Positions 42,423 to 51,105 of a stretch of DNA of 64,000 bases are shown here, in pieces. Under the pieces are notes generated by a model that saw nothing but the letters and a program-made list of their open reading frames with translations, did no database searches and had not been told where the DNA came from. Where the stretch lies: NCBI RefSeq assembly GCF_004522235.1, contig NZ_SDLT01000009.1:1-64000 (forward strand), read 5' to 3'. Position 1 is the first letter of the stretch, and every line of letters begins with the position of its first letter. The translations under genes and the position numbers were made by a program. Origin of the DNA: Amycolatopsis nivea. GTDB lineage: Bacteria > Actinomycetota > Actinomycetes > Mycobacteriales > Pseudonocardiaceae.

Positions 42423-42878
42423 TTACCCGCCGAACCGCTTCACGTAATCCTCGACGATCGGCCTCTCCGGCGCGATGATGTCGTCCGGAAGCCGGTCCAG
42501 CTCGAAGAACTCGTAGCCGGTGATCTCCGTGCCGTCCACAGTGACCTCGGTGTTCTCGACGGTCGCGGTGAACGCGGCGGTGACGTTGTGGACCTCGTCG
42601 CCGTGCGGGTACCGGTAGAAGTACTCCGGTCCGGAGTAGACGCCGAACAGTTCGAGGTCCCGCACCGCCAGGCCGATTTCCTCGCGCACCTCGCGGCGGC
42701 CCGCGTCCTCGTAGGACTCGCCGGGGTCGAGGAATCCGCCGGGCAGCCCCCAGTCCTGGCTTTCCTCGCGGAACACCAGCAGCAGCCTGCCGCGCTCGTC
42801 GGCGATCAGCACGGACGTGCCGGGCAGGATCAGCGGGCGCGTGCCGACTAGTTCGCGCAGTTCGGCGATGTAGTTCAT
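42423..42878 (-). CDS. NUDIX hydrolase
   Basis: 151 aa. Complete Nudix box from GGFLDPGESYEDAGRREVRE through EIGL at about 47-70 (GX5EX7REUXEEXGU, with Arg and three Glu in place). Members hydrolyse nucleoside diphosphates linked to another moiety. Last gene of an operon TetR - FAD monooxygenase - deazaflavin protein - Nudix; its start shares one base with the previous stop. Confidence 0.92.
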   Translation of the reverse strand: MNYIAELRELVGTRPLILPGTSVLIADERGRLLLVFREESQDWGLPGGFLDPGESYEDAGRREVREEIGLAVRDLELFGVYSGPEYFYRYPHGDEVHNVTAAFTATVENTEVTVDGTEITGYEFFELDRLPDDIIAPERPIVEDYVKRFGG

Positions 42879-43375
42879 CAGCGGTCAGTACCTTCTTGGT
42901 CGGGTTCAGCTCCGTCCCGGGGACGGAAGGCGACGATCGGCAATTGCCGGACCATCCGGTGCCGCGCCGCGTCGGAGCCGTCGTAGCGCCAGCCCAGCAG
43001 TTTGCTCAGCACGGGGTGCAAAACCGGGCGCAGCAGCAGGTTTCGGCGTTCGTAGTCGGCGATCGCGTCGGCGGCTTCGGCTTCGTCGAGGACGCGGTAC
43101 GCGGGGACGAACTTCCGGCGGCCGATCGCGACCTCCGCCGCGGGGGCCGCCTGGATGTTGCGGTACCAGTCCGAGGACGGGCCCAATCCCGCGATGGCCA
43201 GCACCTCGTCGGATCGGGGACGGAGGCCGATCACCTCCAGGACCGTCCGGTACTCGCGGCCGGACTTGCGGCCGACGTGGGTCAGGCACAGGAACCGCTT
43301 GCCCAGCAACCATCCCAGGTCGCGGTCGTACAGCTTCGCCGGCGCCTTGAAGACCGTGCGCGCGATCGGTTTCAC
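42878..43375 (-). CDS. Deazaflavin (F420)-dependent nitroreductase family protein (Ddn-like)
   Basis: 165 aa. Split-barrel features of the Ddn/FDOR family: LCLTHVGRKSGREYRTVLEV (the GRKSG..R cofactor signature), GLGPSSDWYRNIQAAPAAEV (the conserved SDWYRNI.A.P motif), VAIGRRKFVPAYRVL. These enzymes use F420 to reduce enones, quinones or nitro groups. In the same operon as an FAD monooxygenase, both overlapping by a few bases. Confidence 0.92.
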   Translation of the reverse strand: MKPIARTVFKAPAKLYDRDLGWLLGKRFLCLTHVGRKSGREYRTVLEVIGLRPRSDEVLAIAGLGPSSDWYRNIQAAPAAEVAIGRRKFVPAYRVLDEAEAADAIADYERRNLLLRPVLHPVLSKLLGWRYDGSDAARHRMVRQLPIVAFRPRDGAEPDQEGTDR

Positions 43376-44571
43376 GGTCGGACTCCTTCCCTTGCCGAAT
43401 GGTGCAGGTTCGTGATGAGCGCGGTGGACTTCCCGGTCAAACTCCCGGCCACGACTCGGTCAATTCCCGGCAACCGGGCCAGTTTGAGCGCGAGCCGACG
43501 CAGGTAGAGCTGCGGTTTGCTGTCCGGGAGGAACCATCGTGCGCCGTTGCGGGCCAAGTGCTGTTTGTCGGCCGCGACGGGACGCCACAGCCGCTCGTAT
43601 TCCGCCAGCCCTTCGGCGATCGACGACGCCCGGTGCAGCTGATCGGCCAGCACGTACGCGCCCGCGATCCCGAGCGACGCACCCTGTCCGGCCAGCAGCG
43701 ACACCGCGTACGCCGCGTCCCCGACCAGCGTGACGCGGCCCTTGCGCCACGTTGGCATCTCAATTTGGGCGACCTGGTCGTAATAGATTTCCTCGGACGG
43801 CGGGCAGTGCCGCAACGCTTCCGGCACCATCCAGCCCAGCGAGCCGTAGGTGTCCAGCAGCGACTCCCGGACGTCGCCGGGCAGGGCGGGATCGGGCGTG
43901 CGGTGGACCGCGAAGGCGGCGACCGTTCCCGCGCGCAAGCCGTAGAAACCCATCTGCCTGCCGACGGTGTCGGTGAGGCAGAACCGTCCGTTTGCCACGG
44001 CGTGGATCTCGGGGGACTTGAACAGGAACGCCACGGTGTGAAAGCCGAGGTAGCGCAGGAACCGCGATTCCTCGCCGAACACCAGCCGCCGGACCGTCGA
44101 ATGGATCCCGTCAGCGCCCACCAGCAGGTCGGCTTCGAGCACGGAACCATCCGAGAGCGTCGCGGCGACCCGGTCGCCGTCGCCCTCGACAGCGACCACC
44201 CCGCTGTCGTACCGAAGCTCGACCGCCGCGGGCAGCGACGTGCGCAAGGCCTGCTCCAGATCCGGCCGCAGGACGCTCAGCAACCGGCCGCCGACGGTGC
44301 GCGCGAACTGGCCGAATTGAATATCGGACCGGCGCTTTCCTTGTGCGTCAAGGAGAATCGCTTCGGAAATCGGATACGCCGCCTCCTTGATGGCGGGCAA
44401 CGCTCCCATCGCTTCGGCCGCGTCGTAGCCGGGACCGAAGAAGTCGATCATGTAGCCCTGCGGACGCGGCCCGGGCGCCCGCTCCACCAGCGTGACCTCG
44501 TTGCCCAGCTCCGACAGCCGGTTCGCCGCGGCCAGCCCGGTGATACCGGCGCCGCAGACCAGGATTCTCAT
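43372..44571 (-). CDS. FAD-dependent monooxygenase (PHBH/UbiH-like group A)
   Basis: 399 aa. GxGxxG motif at the N-terminus (ILVCGAGITGLAAANRLSEL, residues 3-22), DG motif (LLVGADGIHSTVRRLVF), GD motif (RVTLVGDAAYAVSLLAGQGA), the three marks of class A flavoprotein hydroxylases, close to TetX-like tetracycline-modifying and polyketide-tailoring enzymes. Follows the TetR gene with a 4-nt overlap, so the TetR probably controls it in response to the substrate. Confidence 0.92.
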   Translation of the reverse strand: MRILVCGAGITGLAAANRLSELGNEVTLVERAPGPRPQGYMIDFFGPGYDAAEAMGALPAIKEAAYPISEAILLDAQGKRRSDIQFGQFARTVGGRLLSVLRPDLEQALRTSLPAAVELRYDSGVVAVEGDGDRVAATLSDGSVLEADLLVGADGIHSTVRRLVFGEESRFLRYLGFHTVAFLFKSPEIHAVANGRFCLTDTVGRQMGFYGLRAGTVAAFAVHRTPDPALPGDVRESLLDTYGSLGWMVPEALRHCPPSEEIYYDQVAQIEMPTWRKGRVTLVGDAAYAVSLLAGQGASLGIAGAYVLADQLHRASSIAEGLAEYERLWRPVAADKQHLARNGARWFLPDSKPQLYLRRLALKLARLPGIDRVVAGSLTGKSTALITNLHHSAREGVRP

Positions 44572-45152
44572 CGCATTTCCCCTCCCTGAGGTTGCGTGAC
44601 CAGCCCGCGCAGGACGGCGGTGACCGCCGCCGGATCCCCACCGGGGGCGAGCCCGCGGTGCAGCAGCAAGCCGTCGACGGTCGCCACCAGCACCTCCGTG
44701 GTCGCCTCCGGATCGGGGACGCCGCGTTCGGCCAGCCAGCTGCTGACCTGCGCGCGGAACGCCAGGAGCAGTCCCCCGATCTGGTCCCGCAGTTCGTCGT
44801 CGCGCCGCGCCGCCAGATACGCCTCGATGAACAGCACCGACAGCGGGTCCACCCCGCTGTACGGCTCGACCGACCCGAACAGCGCGGACACCAGGTCAGC
44901 CGGGTTCTGCGTCGCGGCCAGCGCAGGCCCGACGCTCTCCAGCACCTCGCGCATCGCGTCCAGGACCGCCTCGCGGAGCAACGCCTGCAGCGACGGGAAG
45001 TGGTAGTGCACCACGCTCGGCGTCACCCCCGCCCGGTCCGCCAGCACGCGGGTGCTCACCGCTGCCCAGCCGCGTTCGGGCACCAGCTCCGTCGCCGCAG
45101 CCAGCAACCGTTGCCGCACGTCACGCCCCCGTGCCGCTGCCGGTGAAGTCAT
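44568..45152 (-). CDS. TetR/AcrR family transcriptional regulator
   Basis: 194 aa. HTH at about 10-57 (RQRLLAAATELVPERGWAAV, LADRAGVTPSVVHYHFPSLQ). C-terminal domain helical (FIEAYLAARRDDELRDQIGG). First gene of the four-gene operon ending in Nudix. Upstream (45200-45230) carries a CGATCGTCCTGTACGACTGCCCTGATCG region with repeats of the CAGTCGT/ACGACTG type, a likely autoregulatory operator. Confidence 0.92.
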   Translation of the reverse strand: MTSPAAARGRDVRQRLLAAATELVPERGWAAVSTRVLADRAGVTPSVVHYHFPSLQALLREAVLDAMREVLESVGPALAATQNPADLVSALFGSVEPYSGVDPLSVLFIEAYLAARRDDELRDQIGGLLLAFRAQVSSWLAERGVPDPEATTEVLVATVDGLLLHRGLAPGGDPAAVTAVLRGLVTQPQGGEMR

Positions 45153-45361
45153 CCGCTTTTCTCCTGGTCGGTCGTCCTGGGCAGTCGTTCAGGGCGATCG
45201 TCCTGTACGACTGCCCTGATCGTAGCGCGGTCTCCCGCGACGGGAAAGCGAGGTGACCCACAACTCACCTGAAGGCGGGAGACGGCGGCGCTGTCCGATC
45301 GGTCCGCTACCGTCGGAAACGGCTCTTTCTGCCCGCCCCCGAAACCGACAGGTAATCCACC

Positions 45362-46846
45362 GTGCCCTCGTCACTGTCCACTGTGTCCATTCGACGTCCG
45401 GCATGGCTGTCGCCGCGGGTCGCGCGCACCGAAATCCTCGGCGGGCTGGTCGTCGCGCTCGCGCTGATCCCGGAGGCGATCTCGTTCTCGGTGATCGCCG
45501 GGGTCGATCCGCGCGTGGGCCTGTGCGCGTCGTTCACCATGGCGGTGGTGATCTCGTTCGTCGGCGGCCGTCCGGCGATGATCTCCGCGGCGACCGGAGC
45601 GATCGCCCTGGTGGTCGCGCCGCTGGCGAGGGAACACGGGTTCGGCTACCTCGTCGCGACGGTGGTGCTGGGCGGGCTGTTCCAGATCGTGCTCGGCTCG
45701 CTCGGCGTCGCGCGGCTGATGCGCTTCGTTCCGCGCAGCGTGATGGTCGGCTTCGTGAACGCGCTGGCGATCCTGATCTTCCTGGCGCAGGTTCCGGAGC
45801 TGATCGACGTGCCGTGGCCGGTGTATCCGCTGTTCGCCGGCGGTCTCGCGGTCATGGTGTTCTTCCCGCGGCTCACCAAGGCCGTGCCCGCGCCGCTGGT
45901 GTCGATCGCGGTGCTCACCGCGCTGACGATCGCGGCCGGAATCGCGGTGCCGACCGTCGGCGACAAGGGCGCGCTGCCCTCGGCGCTGCCGGTGCCGGGG
46001 ATCCCGGACGTGCCGTTCACCTTCGGCACGCTCGGCCTGATCGCGCCGTACGCACTGGCGTTCGCCCTGGTCGGGCTGATGGAATCGCTGATGACCGCCA
46101 AACTGGTCGACGACATCACGGACTCGCATTCGAACAAGACCCGCGAGGCGGTCGGGCAGGGCGTCGCCAACGTCGTCACCGGGATTTTCGGCGGCATGGG
46201 CGGCTGCGCGATGATCGGCCAGACCATGATCAACGTCAAGGTCGCGGGCAGCCGGACGCGGCTGTCGACGTTCCTCGCCGGGGCGTTCCTGATGGTGCTG
46301 TGCCTGGTGTTCGGGCCGGTCGTGTCGCGGATCCCGATGGCCGCGCTGGTCGCGGTGATGGTGCTGGTCGCGTTCGGCACCTTCGACTGGCATTCGATCG
46401 CGCCCAAGACGCTGAAGCGGATGCCGGTCGGCGAGGTCGCGGTGATGGCGGTGACCGTGGGCATCGTGGTGGCGACCAGCAACCTCGCGATCGGGGTCGT
46501 GGTCGGGTCGATCACCGCGATGGTGATCTTCGCGCGCCGGGTCGCGCACCTGGTCGAGGTGACCGCGGTGCGCGAGCCCGGCAGCGTCCGGTACACCGTG
46601 ACCGGGGCGCTGTTCTTCGCGTCCAGCAACGACTTGGTCTACCAGTTCGACTACGCCGACGACCCGGAACGCGTGGTCGTCGACCTATCCGCCGCGCACA
46701 TCTGGGACGCCTCGACCGTCGCCGCGCTCGACGCCATCACGACGAAGTACGAGGCCCGCGGGAAAACCGTCGAGATCGTCGGCCTGAACAAACACAGCGC
46801 GGCGATGCACGAGACCCTGTCCGGAGAACTAGCGGGCAGCAGCTGA
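45362..46846 (+). CDS. SulP family inorganic anion transporter
   Basis: 494 aa, GTG start. Sulfate-transporter fold: EILGGLVVALALIPEAISFS in TM1, GGRPAMISAATGAIALVVAP in TM3, FGGMGGCAMIGQTMINVKVA. A C-terminal STAS domain (about 410-490) has ALFFASSNDLVYQF and LSAAHIWDASTVAALDAITT (the Ser/Asp loop of STAS). Likely moves sulfate or bicarbonate. Its last 18 nt overlap the convergent P450 gene. Confidence 0.93.
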   Translation: MPSSLSTVSIRRPAWLSPRVARTEILGGLVVALALIPEAISFSVIAGVDPRVGLCASFTMAVVISFVGGRPAMISAATGAIALVVAPLAREHGFGYLVATVVLGGLFQIVLGSLGVARLMRFVPRSVMVGFVNALAILIFLAQVPELIDVPWPVYPLFAGGLAVMVFFPRLTKAVPAPLVSIAVLTALTIAAGIAVPTVGDKGALPSALPVPGIPDVPFTFGTLGLIAPYALAFALVGLMESLMTAKLVDDITDSHSNKTREAVGQGVANVVTGIFGGMGGCAMIGQTMINVKVAGSRTRLSTFLAGAFLMVLCLVFGPVVSRIPMAALVAVMVLVAFGTFDWHSIAPKTLKRMPVGEVAVMAVTVGIVVATSNLAIGVVVGSITAMVIFARRVAHLVEVTAVREPGSVRYTVTGALFFASSNDLVYQFDYADDPERVVVDLSAAHIWDASTVAALDAITTKYEARGKTVEIVGLNKHSAAMHETLSGELAGSS

Positions 46847-48226
46847 GGTCAGCCCGACCGCTCGCTCCCGGATCCGCGGCCGGAGGGTGAATCCGCTCGG
46901 CTTCAGCGTCAGCGATTCCACGATCTTCAGCTCGTACGCCGGGTCTGCCTCGAAGTCGTAGCGCTGCAGCATGACCCCCAGCGCCAGCACCGCTTCGTGC
47001 AGCGCGAACTGGCGGCCGATGCACGCGCGTTCCCCGGTGCCGAACGGTTTGTACGCCTGAGCCGGACGCTTCCGCACCGCCGCCGGCTCGAAGCGGTCCG
47101 GATCGAACTTCTCCGGATCCGGCCCCCACACGGCCGGATCGCGGTGGAGCATCGGCAGCGGCACGATGACTGAATCGCCCTTGCGCATCGGGTATTTCCC
47201 GCCCAGCACCAGATCTTCGCGGGCTTCCCGGGTATAACCGGGCGCGGTCGGCCACAGCCGCATCGCCTCGTCGAGCACGCGGCGGACGTACCGAAGCTTC
47301 GCGACGTCCCCGAAGGCCGGTTCGCGACCACCCCACACCGCGTCGACTTCAGCGCGCGCCTTCGCCAGCAGTTCCGGATGACGCGTCAGGTAGTAGAGCG
47401 CGAACGACAGCGCGCCCGACGTCGTCTCGTGCCCCGCGACGACGAAAGTGATGGCCTGGTTGCGAATGTTCACCGGGTCGAGCCGCTCCCCGGTCATCGG
47501 GTGCCCGTCGGTGAGCATCAGACCGAGCAGGTCGCGTGCTTCGCCGCCTTCCCGGCGGCGGCTCTCGATGACCTCGTCGACCAGGTTCGTCATGGTCGCG
47601 ATGTCAGCCTGGTTCTGCGCGGCCGACCCGGCCAGCGCCCGCCGCACGAACGGAAGCTTGACGTTGTCCAGCTGCGCGAACCGCAACGCACGGATCATCG
47701 CGGTGACGAACGGATGCGGTTCGGCCCGCTCGAACGACCCGAACCGGTACCCGAACCCAGCGAGCCCGATCGTCTCGAGCGTCAGCCGGGTCATGTCGGC
47801 AGCGACGTCGACCGGACCGTCCGCGCGGTCCCACGCCGCGGTCAGCTCGCGGGCGACGTCGAGCATCATCGCGTGGTAGCGGCGCATCGCCTCGGCGGAG
47901 AACGCGGGCTGCAGGATGTCGTGCGCCAGCCGCCAGTTGGGCTCGCGCGTGTGCGCGGTGAACAGCCCGTCGCCGACGACCCCGCGCAACCGCTCGACGC
48001 CAAGCCCGACGTGCTTGCCGAACCTTGTCTCGTCGTTCAGCTCGGTGACCAGGTCGATCCCGCAGGCGAACACGATCTCGAGACCGAAGAACTTCCGGGT
48101 GAAAATCGGCCCGAGCCCCGCACCGGCCCGCATGGTGCTCTGCAACGGCGTGCGCACATTGGTCCCGAGCAGGTCCCCGAGCACCGGCAACCGGCCCGGC
48201 CGATGCGGAATCGCGGTGGTGTCCAC
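46829..48226 (-). CDS. Cytochrome P450 (CYP102-heme-domain-like, no reductase)
   Basis: 465 aa from GTG 48226 (GGGAG 9 nt upstream); ATG 48268 would add 14 residues that cover a putative operator. Motifs: I-helix VAGHETTSGALSFA, K-helix ExxR (LDEAMRLWP), PERF-type DPDRFEP, heme loop PFGTGERACIGRQFALHEAV (proximal Cys). Sequence spacing resembles the P450BM3-type fatty-acid hydroxylase heme domain but no fused reductase follows, so separate redox partners are needed. Divergent from the TetR at 48306. Confidence 0.9.
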   Translation of the reverse strand: MDTTAIPHRPGRLPVLGDLLGTNVRTPLQSTMRAGAGLGPIFTRKFFGLEIVFACGIDLVTELNDETRFGKHVGLGVERLRGVVGDGLFTAHTREPNWRLAHDILQPAFSAEAMRRYHAMMLDVARELTAAWDRADGPVDVAADMTRLTLETIGLAGFGYRFGSFERAEPHPFVTAMIRALRFAQLDNVKLPFVRRALAGSAAQNQADIATMTNLVDEVIESRRREGGEARDLLGLMLTDGHPMTGERLDPVNIRNQAITFVVAGHETTSGALSFALYYLTRHPELLAKARAEVDAVWGGREPAFGDVAKLRYVRRVLDEAMRLWPTAPGYTREAREDLVLGGKYPMRKGDSVIVPLPMLHRDPAVWGPDPEKFDPDRFEPAAVRKRPAQAYKPFGTGERACIGRQFALHEAVLALGVMLQRYDFEADPAYELKIVESLTLKPSGFTLRPRIRERAVGLTSAAAR

Positions 48227-48238
48227 AGTTTCGCTCCC

Positions 48239-48295
48239 TACTGAACCCACATCCAATAGGGTCACCATCCCCCGCTACTGAACCGGTGTCAAGTA
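48239..48295. promoter_or_regulatory. Two operator-like sites in the P450/TetR divergent promoter
   Basis: TACTGAACCGGTGTCAAGTA (48276-48295) is an imperfect palindrome (TACT..AC....GT..AGTA). A second, similar site TACTGAACCCACATCCAATA (48239-48258) lies 37 bp away. Both begin TACTGAACC. This suggests two TetR dimers controlling both genes. Confidence 0.55.
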
Positions 48296-48305
48296 AGCTG
48301 GGGAG

Positions 48306-48887
48306 ATGCGGACGCGCCTGAGCACCGAACAGCGCCGCGAACAGCTGCTGACCATCGGAGCAGGCCTGTTCGCGGGCCGCCCGTACGACGAGGTGTGGAT
48401 CGAAGAGGTAGCCGAAATCGCGGGCGTCTCCCGCGGTTTGCTGTACCACTACTTCCCCACCAAAAAGGACTTCTTCGCCGCAATCGTGCGCGGCCAGCGA
48501 GACCAGCTCCTGGCCATGAGCGAACCCGACCCAGCACTGCCGGTAGCCGAACAACTGCGCGCCGGGCTGGAGGTATACCTGGAATTCGCCCGCACCCACC
48601 CCGACGGCTACCGCATCGTGCACCGCAGCGCAGGCGACGCGGACCGCGAAATCCGGGAAATCTGCGAAGCAGGAATGGCAGCGAACGCGGACCGCATCCT
48701 GTCCGCCGTGAGCCAACTGCGCCCAGTCACCCCCACGACACAACTCGCAGTGCGGGGATGGCTTTCTTTCGTGGCAACACTAATCCTGGACTGGCTGGAC
48801 GAACCGAAGATCAGCACCGAAGAGCTACGAGACCTTTGCGCGCGAACCCTTTTCGCCGCAGTAGACGTAGACCCCACCACGATCTAA
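48306..48887 (+). CDS. TetR/AcrR family transcriptional regulator
   Basis: 193 aa. HTH at about 9-55 (LLTIGAGLFAGRPYDEVWIE, AGVSRGLLYHYFPTKKDFFA). C-terminal domain helical. Divergent from the P450 gene across the double operator. From about codon 60 on many codons end in A (GTA, CCA, GCA, CTA), unlike most genes in the window; this belongs to the A+C-rich zone around hairpin copy 2. Confidence 0.9.
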   Translation: MRTRLSTEQRREQLLTIGAGLFAGRPYDEVWIEEVAEIAGVSRGLLYHYFPTKKDFFAAIVRGQRDQLLAMSEPDPALPVAEQLRAGLEVYLEFARTHPDGYRIVHRSAGDADREIREICEAGMAANADRILSAVSQLRPVTPTTQLAVRGWLSFVATLILDWLDEPKISTEELRDLCARTLFAAVDVDPTTI

Positions 48888-48991
48888 CGCACGCGAAGCG
48901 CGTGGGGGCACCCTCGCCGCCCGAAATTCACTCAGTGCCCCCTCACGCCCCCGCAGCCGATGCACCCAAAGCAAGGCAGCCACACCTCCCC

Positions 48992-49100
48992 CACCCCCGA
49001 TACGAAGCCAAAAACACGGCGCGGGGGGTGCTTGTCAAGGCATCTTTCCCGCCTTGACAAGCACCCCCGCGCCGTAGTGACACTAAAAAATCGGGGTGCC
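48992..49100. repeat. Long hairpin element, copy 2
   Basis: Inner stem 49016-49041 with 49051-49075, loop ATCTTTCCC; identical core GGGTGCTTGTCAAGGC; lower stem ACGGCGCGGG paired with CCGCGCCGT, one bulged G. Outer stem CACCCCCGA (48992-49000) with TCGGGGTG (49091-49098). A small hairpin TCGCC/GGCGA follows at 49124-49137, also present after copy 3. Sits between convergent TetR and Rieske genes. Preceded by a single degenerate 41-bp unit. The rest of 48888-49159 holds nothing else I can support. Confidence 0.9.
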
Positions 49101-49159
49101 AAGCCTCCCCGCCAGGCGCAATGTCGCCCCCAGGCGACGAGCCGCCCACCAAGCAGACA

Positions 49160-49537
49160 TCAGATACGAACCACAACCTCATCCCCCACCACCCGAACCG
49201 GAACCGCCCTCAACCGCACAGAACCATCCGCCGGATGCCGCCCAGTAAGAACATCAAACTCAAACCCATGCCAAGGACAAACAATATTCCGATCAGCCGG
49301 ATGAAACGCAGGCCCAGCACTCTTCCGATCCTCCCGAACCGGCTGAACAGTCCGCGGCATCATCTTCCCCTGGCAAACCGGCCCGCCCTGATGCGGACAC
49401 ACATTATGCCAAACCCGCACCTCCCCAGCATGAAAGTAAACCCCCACCTCCAGGCCGTCGACGTCCACCACGACCCGCCCCCGGACCCGAAGATCCGCCA
49501 ACCCAGCAACAACAACGTCCCGCCGCACCGAGCTCAT
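49160..49537 (-). CDS. Rieske 2Fe-2S domain protein
   Basis: 125 aa. Cluster ligands C47/H49 (NVCPHQGGPVC) and C87/H90 (VCPWHGFEFD), the CxH...CxxH pattern. Stand-alone Rieske ferredoxin size. Between the two motifs is a 35-residue insert longer than in typical Rieske ferredoxins (about 17-20). Its start overlaps the 95-aa gene stop by 4 nt, which itself overlaps the amidohydrolase, so all three are co-translated; electron transfer to an oxygenase encoded elsewhere is the obvious role. Confidence 0.9.
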   Translation of the reverse strand: MSSVRRDVVVAGLADLRVRGRVVVDVDGLEVGVYFHAGEVRVWHNVCPHQGGPVCQGKMMPRTVQPVREDRKSAGPAFHPADRNIVCPWHGFEFDVLTGRHPADGSVRLRAVPVRVVGDEVVVRI

Positions 49538-49821
49538 TCGGCCCTCCGATACCAGATCGCCATATCGAAAATATTCACATCCGCGGCATCCAGCAACGCA
49601 GTAACCAAAACCACGGTCTCAGTAGCCGTCAACGCGTCCTCGCGAACCGGCCAGGAAATCTTCCCCACCCGATCCGTCTTGGCAGAGAACAACCGAGCCG
49701 CCGCGTACAACAACTCAGCGATCTCTTCGTCGGCGACCGCCGCGGCCCTGTCCCCCGAGGCGATCTCAGATGTCAGCGAGCCCAGCCGAGATACCAGTGA
49801 AGCAAGTTCAGATGTCATCAC
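49534..49821 (-). CDS. Hypothetical small helical protein
   Basis: 95 aa, predicted all helical from its heptad-like pattern (SELASLVSRLGSLTSEIASG, DEEIAELLYAAARLFSAKTD, ATETVVLVTALLDAADVNIF). No signal peptide or membrane segment. Translationally coupled on both sides (4-nt overlaps) to an amidohydrolase and a Rieske protein, so it is likely a subunit or chaperone of that system. No family recognised. Contains the CGAGATACCA variant of the TATCTCA motif (49787-49796). Confidence 0.75.
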   Translation of the reverse strand: MMTSELASLVSRLGSLTSEIASGDRAAAVADEEIAELLYAAARLFSAKTDRVGKISWPVREDALTATETVVLVTALLDAADVNIFDMAIWYRRAE

Positions 49822-51083
49822 GAAACCCCAGGCCGCTCATGAAGCACGCTCTTCGCAGCAGGCTTCCGCCGATCAGTAGGAAGATTGAACACCCGAGCGG
49901 CATTCAACCCCAGAATATTCCGCTTAGCCTGTTCAGACAAAAACGGCAATCGCGTAATCGTGGACGGCGCGTCCCAATCCCAATGCGGCCAGTCCGAAGA
50001 ATACAACAACTGAGTTTCCGCGTTGAACGCCTTCATCCCCGCCTCCAGCAACTCCATGCTGGTCCGCTCCATCGGCTGACTCGTATACCACATCTCCTTC
50101 ATGTACTCACTGGGCAACCGAGTCAACCCAGGAGCCTCACTGGGCCGCATCAGCACCTCGTGGTCAAGCCGCTGCATGAGGAACGGAATCCAGGCCAGCC
50201 CGCTCTCCACCCACACCATCTTCAGCCGCGGAAACCGCTCCGGCATCGCGTTGATGATCCAGTTGGTCACATGAATCTGGTTGTAATGCGTGAACGACAA
50301 CGCATGCATCGACAGGAACCGGTTCAACTGGGCGAACGACGGATCACCCCAGTGATACCCGGAGTGGAACGCGAGCGGCTTCCCGCTGTCCTCGATGAGC
50401 TTGTACAACCGCGTGTAAACATCCGAATGCACCGGATTGTTGCGCGTAGAACACACTGTGTACCCGATGATCCCGTCATCACCGGAATACTTCTCGACCA
50501 GTTCCTCGCAGACCTCCGGCGTGTTGTACGGCAGATACAACATCCCCTTGAGCCGATCGTCGTGCGGCAGAACGACTTCGGTCAGCCATCGGTTGAACGC
50601 GCGCCCGAGCACGACCTCGATCTCGTCCTGCGGATGCATGCCCAGCAACAACATCGCGCTGGGGAACACCACCTGATAATCCAGCCCCATCGCGTCCATC
50701 CCGCGCCGGGCGGCGGCGACGAACGGATGCCCGGACACCCCGTCGAGCGGCTCCTTGCGGCCCTGATGCCCGATCCGCCCGCCGACACTCTGGTGCGACA
50801 TCCCCGGCTGAATGTTCAGCAGCGCGTTGTTGCCCGCGAACTTGCCGAACTGGTCCATGCCGATCTGGCGCCACACATCGTTGTCGATGAGTTCCAGCAC
50901 CTCGCCCCAGAAATGGTCTTCCGAGACGTGCGCGTCGATATCGACGATGAAGTAGTCGTCGTACTCCCGCTCGGCCTGTTTGGTCGCGTGGGCGAGAACG
51001 TCGCGGGTGTCGGTGCGCCCGCCGATCTCGGCGAGTTCCCGGATCCGCGGCCCGTCGGAGCGAGGACTGGAGAAATCGGGCAC
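49818..51083 (-). CDS. Amidohydrolase family protein (ACMSD-like decarboxylase/hydrolase clade)
   Basis: 421 aa from GTG 51083 with GAAGGGA upstream. TIM-barrel amidohydrolase_2 features: FIVDIDAHVSEDHFWGEVLE near residues 45-64, FHSGYHWGD (His), MVWVESGLAWIPFLMQRLDH, LYSSDWPHWDWD (the metal Asp near the C-terminus), NILGLNAARVF. The clade contains nonoxidative decarboxylases of aromatic acids and related hydrolases. Head of a coupled trio with the small protein and Rieske protein. Sequence near its 3' end becomes A+C-rich on the + strand. Confidence 0.88.
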   Translation of the reverse strand: MPDFSSPRSDGPRIRELAEIGGRTDTRDVLAHATKQAEREYDDYFIVDIDAHVSEDHFWGEVLELIDNDVWRQIGMDQFGKFAGNNALLNIQPGMSHQSVGGRIGHQGRKEPLDGVSGHPFVAAARRGMDAMGLDYQVVFPSAMLLLGMHPQDEIEVVLGRAFNRWLTEVVLPHDDRLKGMLYLPYNTPEVCEELVEKYSGDDGIIGYTVCSTRNNPVHSDVYTRLYKLIEDSGKPLAFHSGYHWGDPSFAQLNRFLSMHALSFTHYNQIHVTNWIINAMPERFPRLKMVWVESGLAWIPFLMQRLDHEVLMRPSEAPGLTRLPSEYMKEMWYTSQPMERTSMELLEAGMKAFNAETQLLYSSDWPHWDWDAPSTITRLPFLSEQAKRNILGLNAARVFNLPTDRRKPAAKSVLHERPGVS

Positions 51084-51105
51084 GGATTCTTCCCTTCGTC
51101 CGGCG

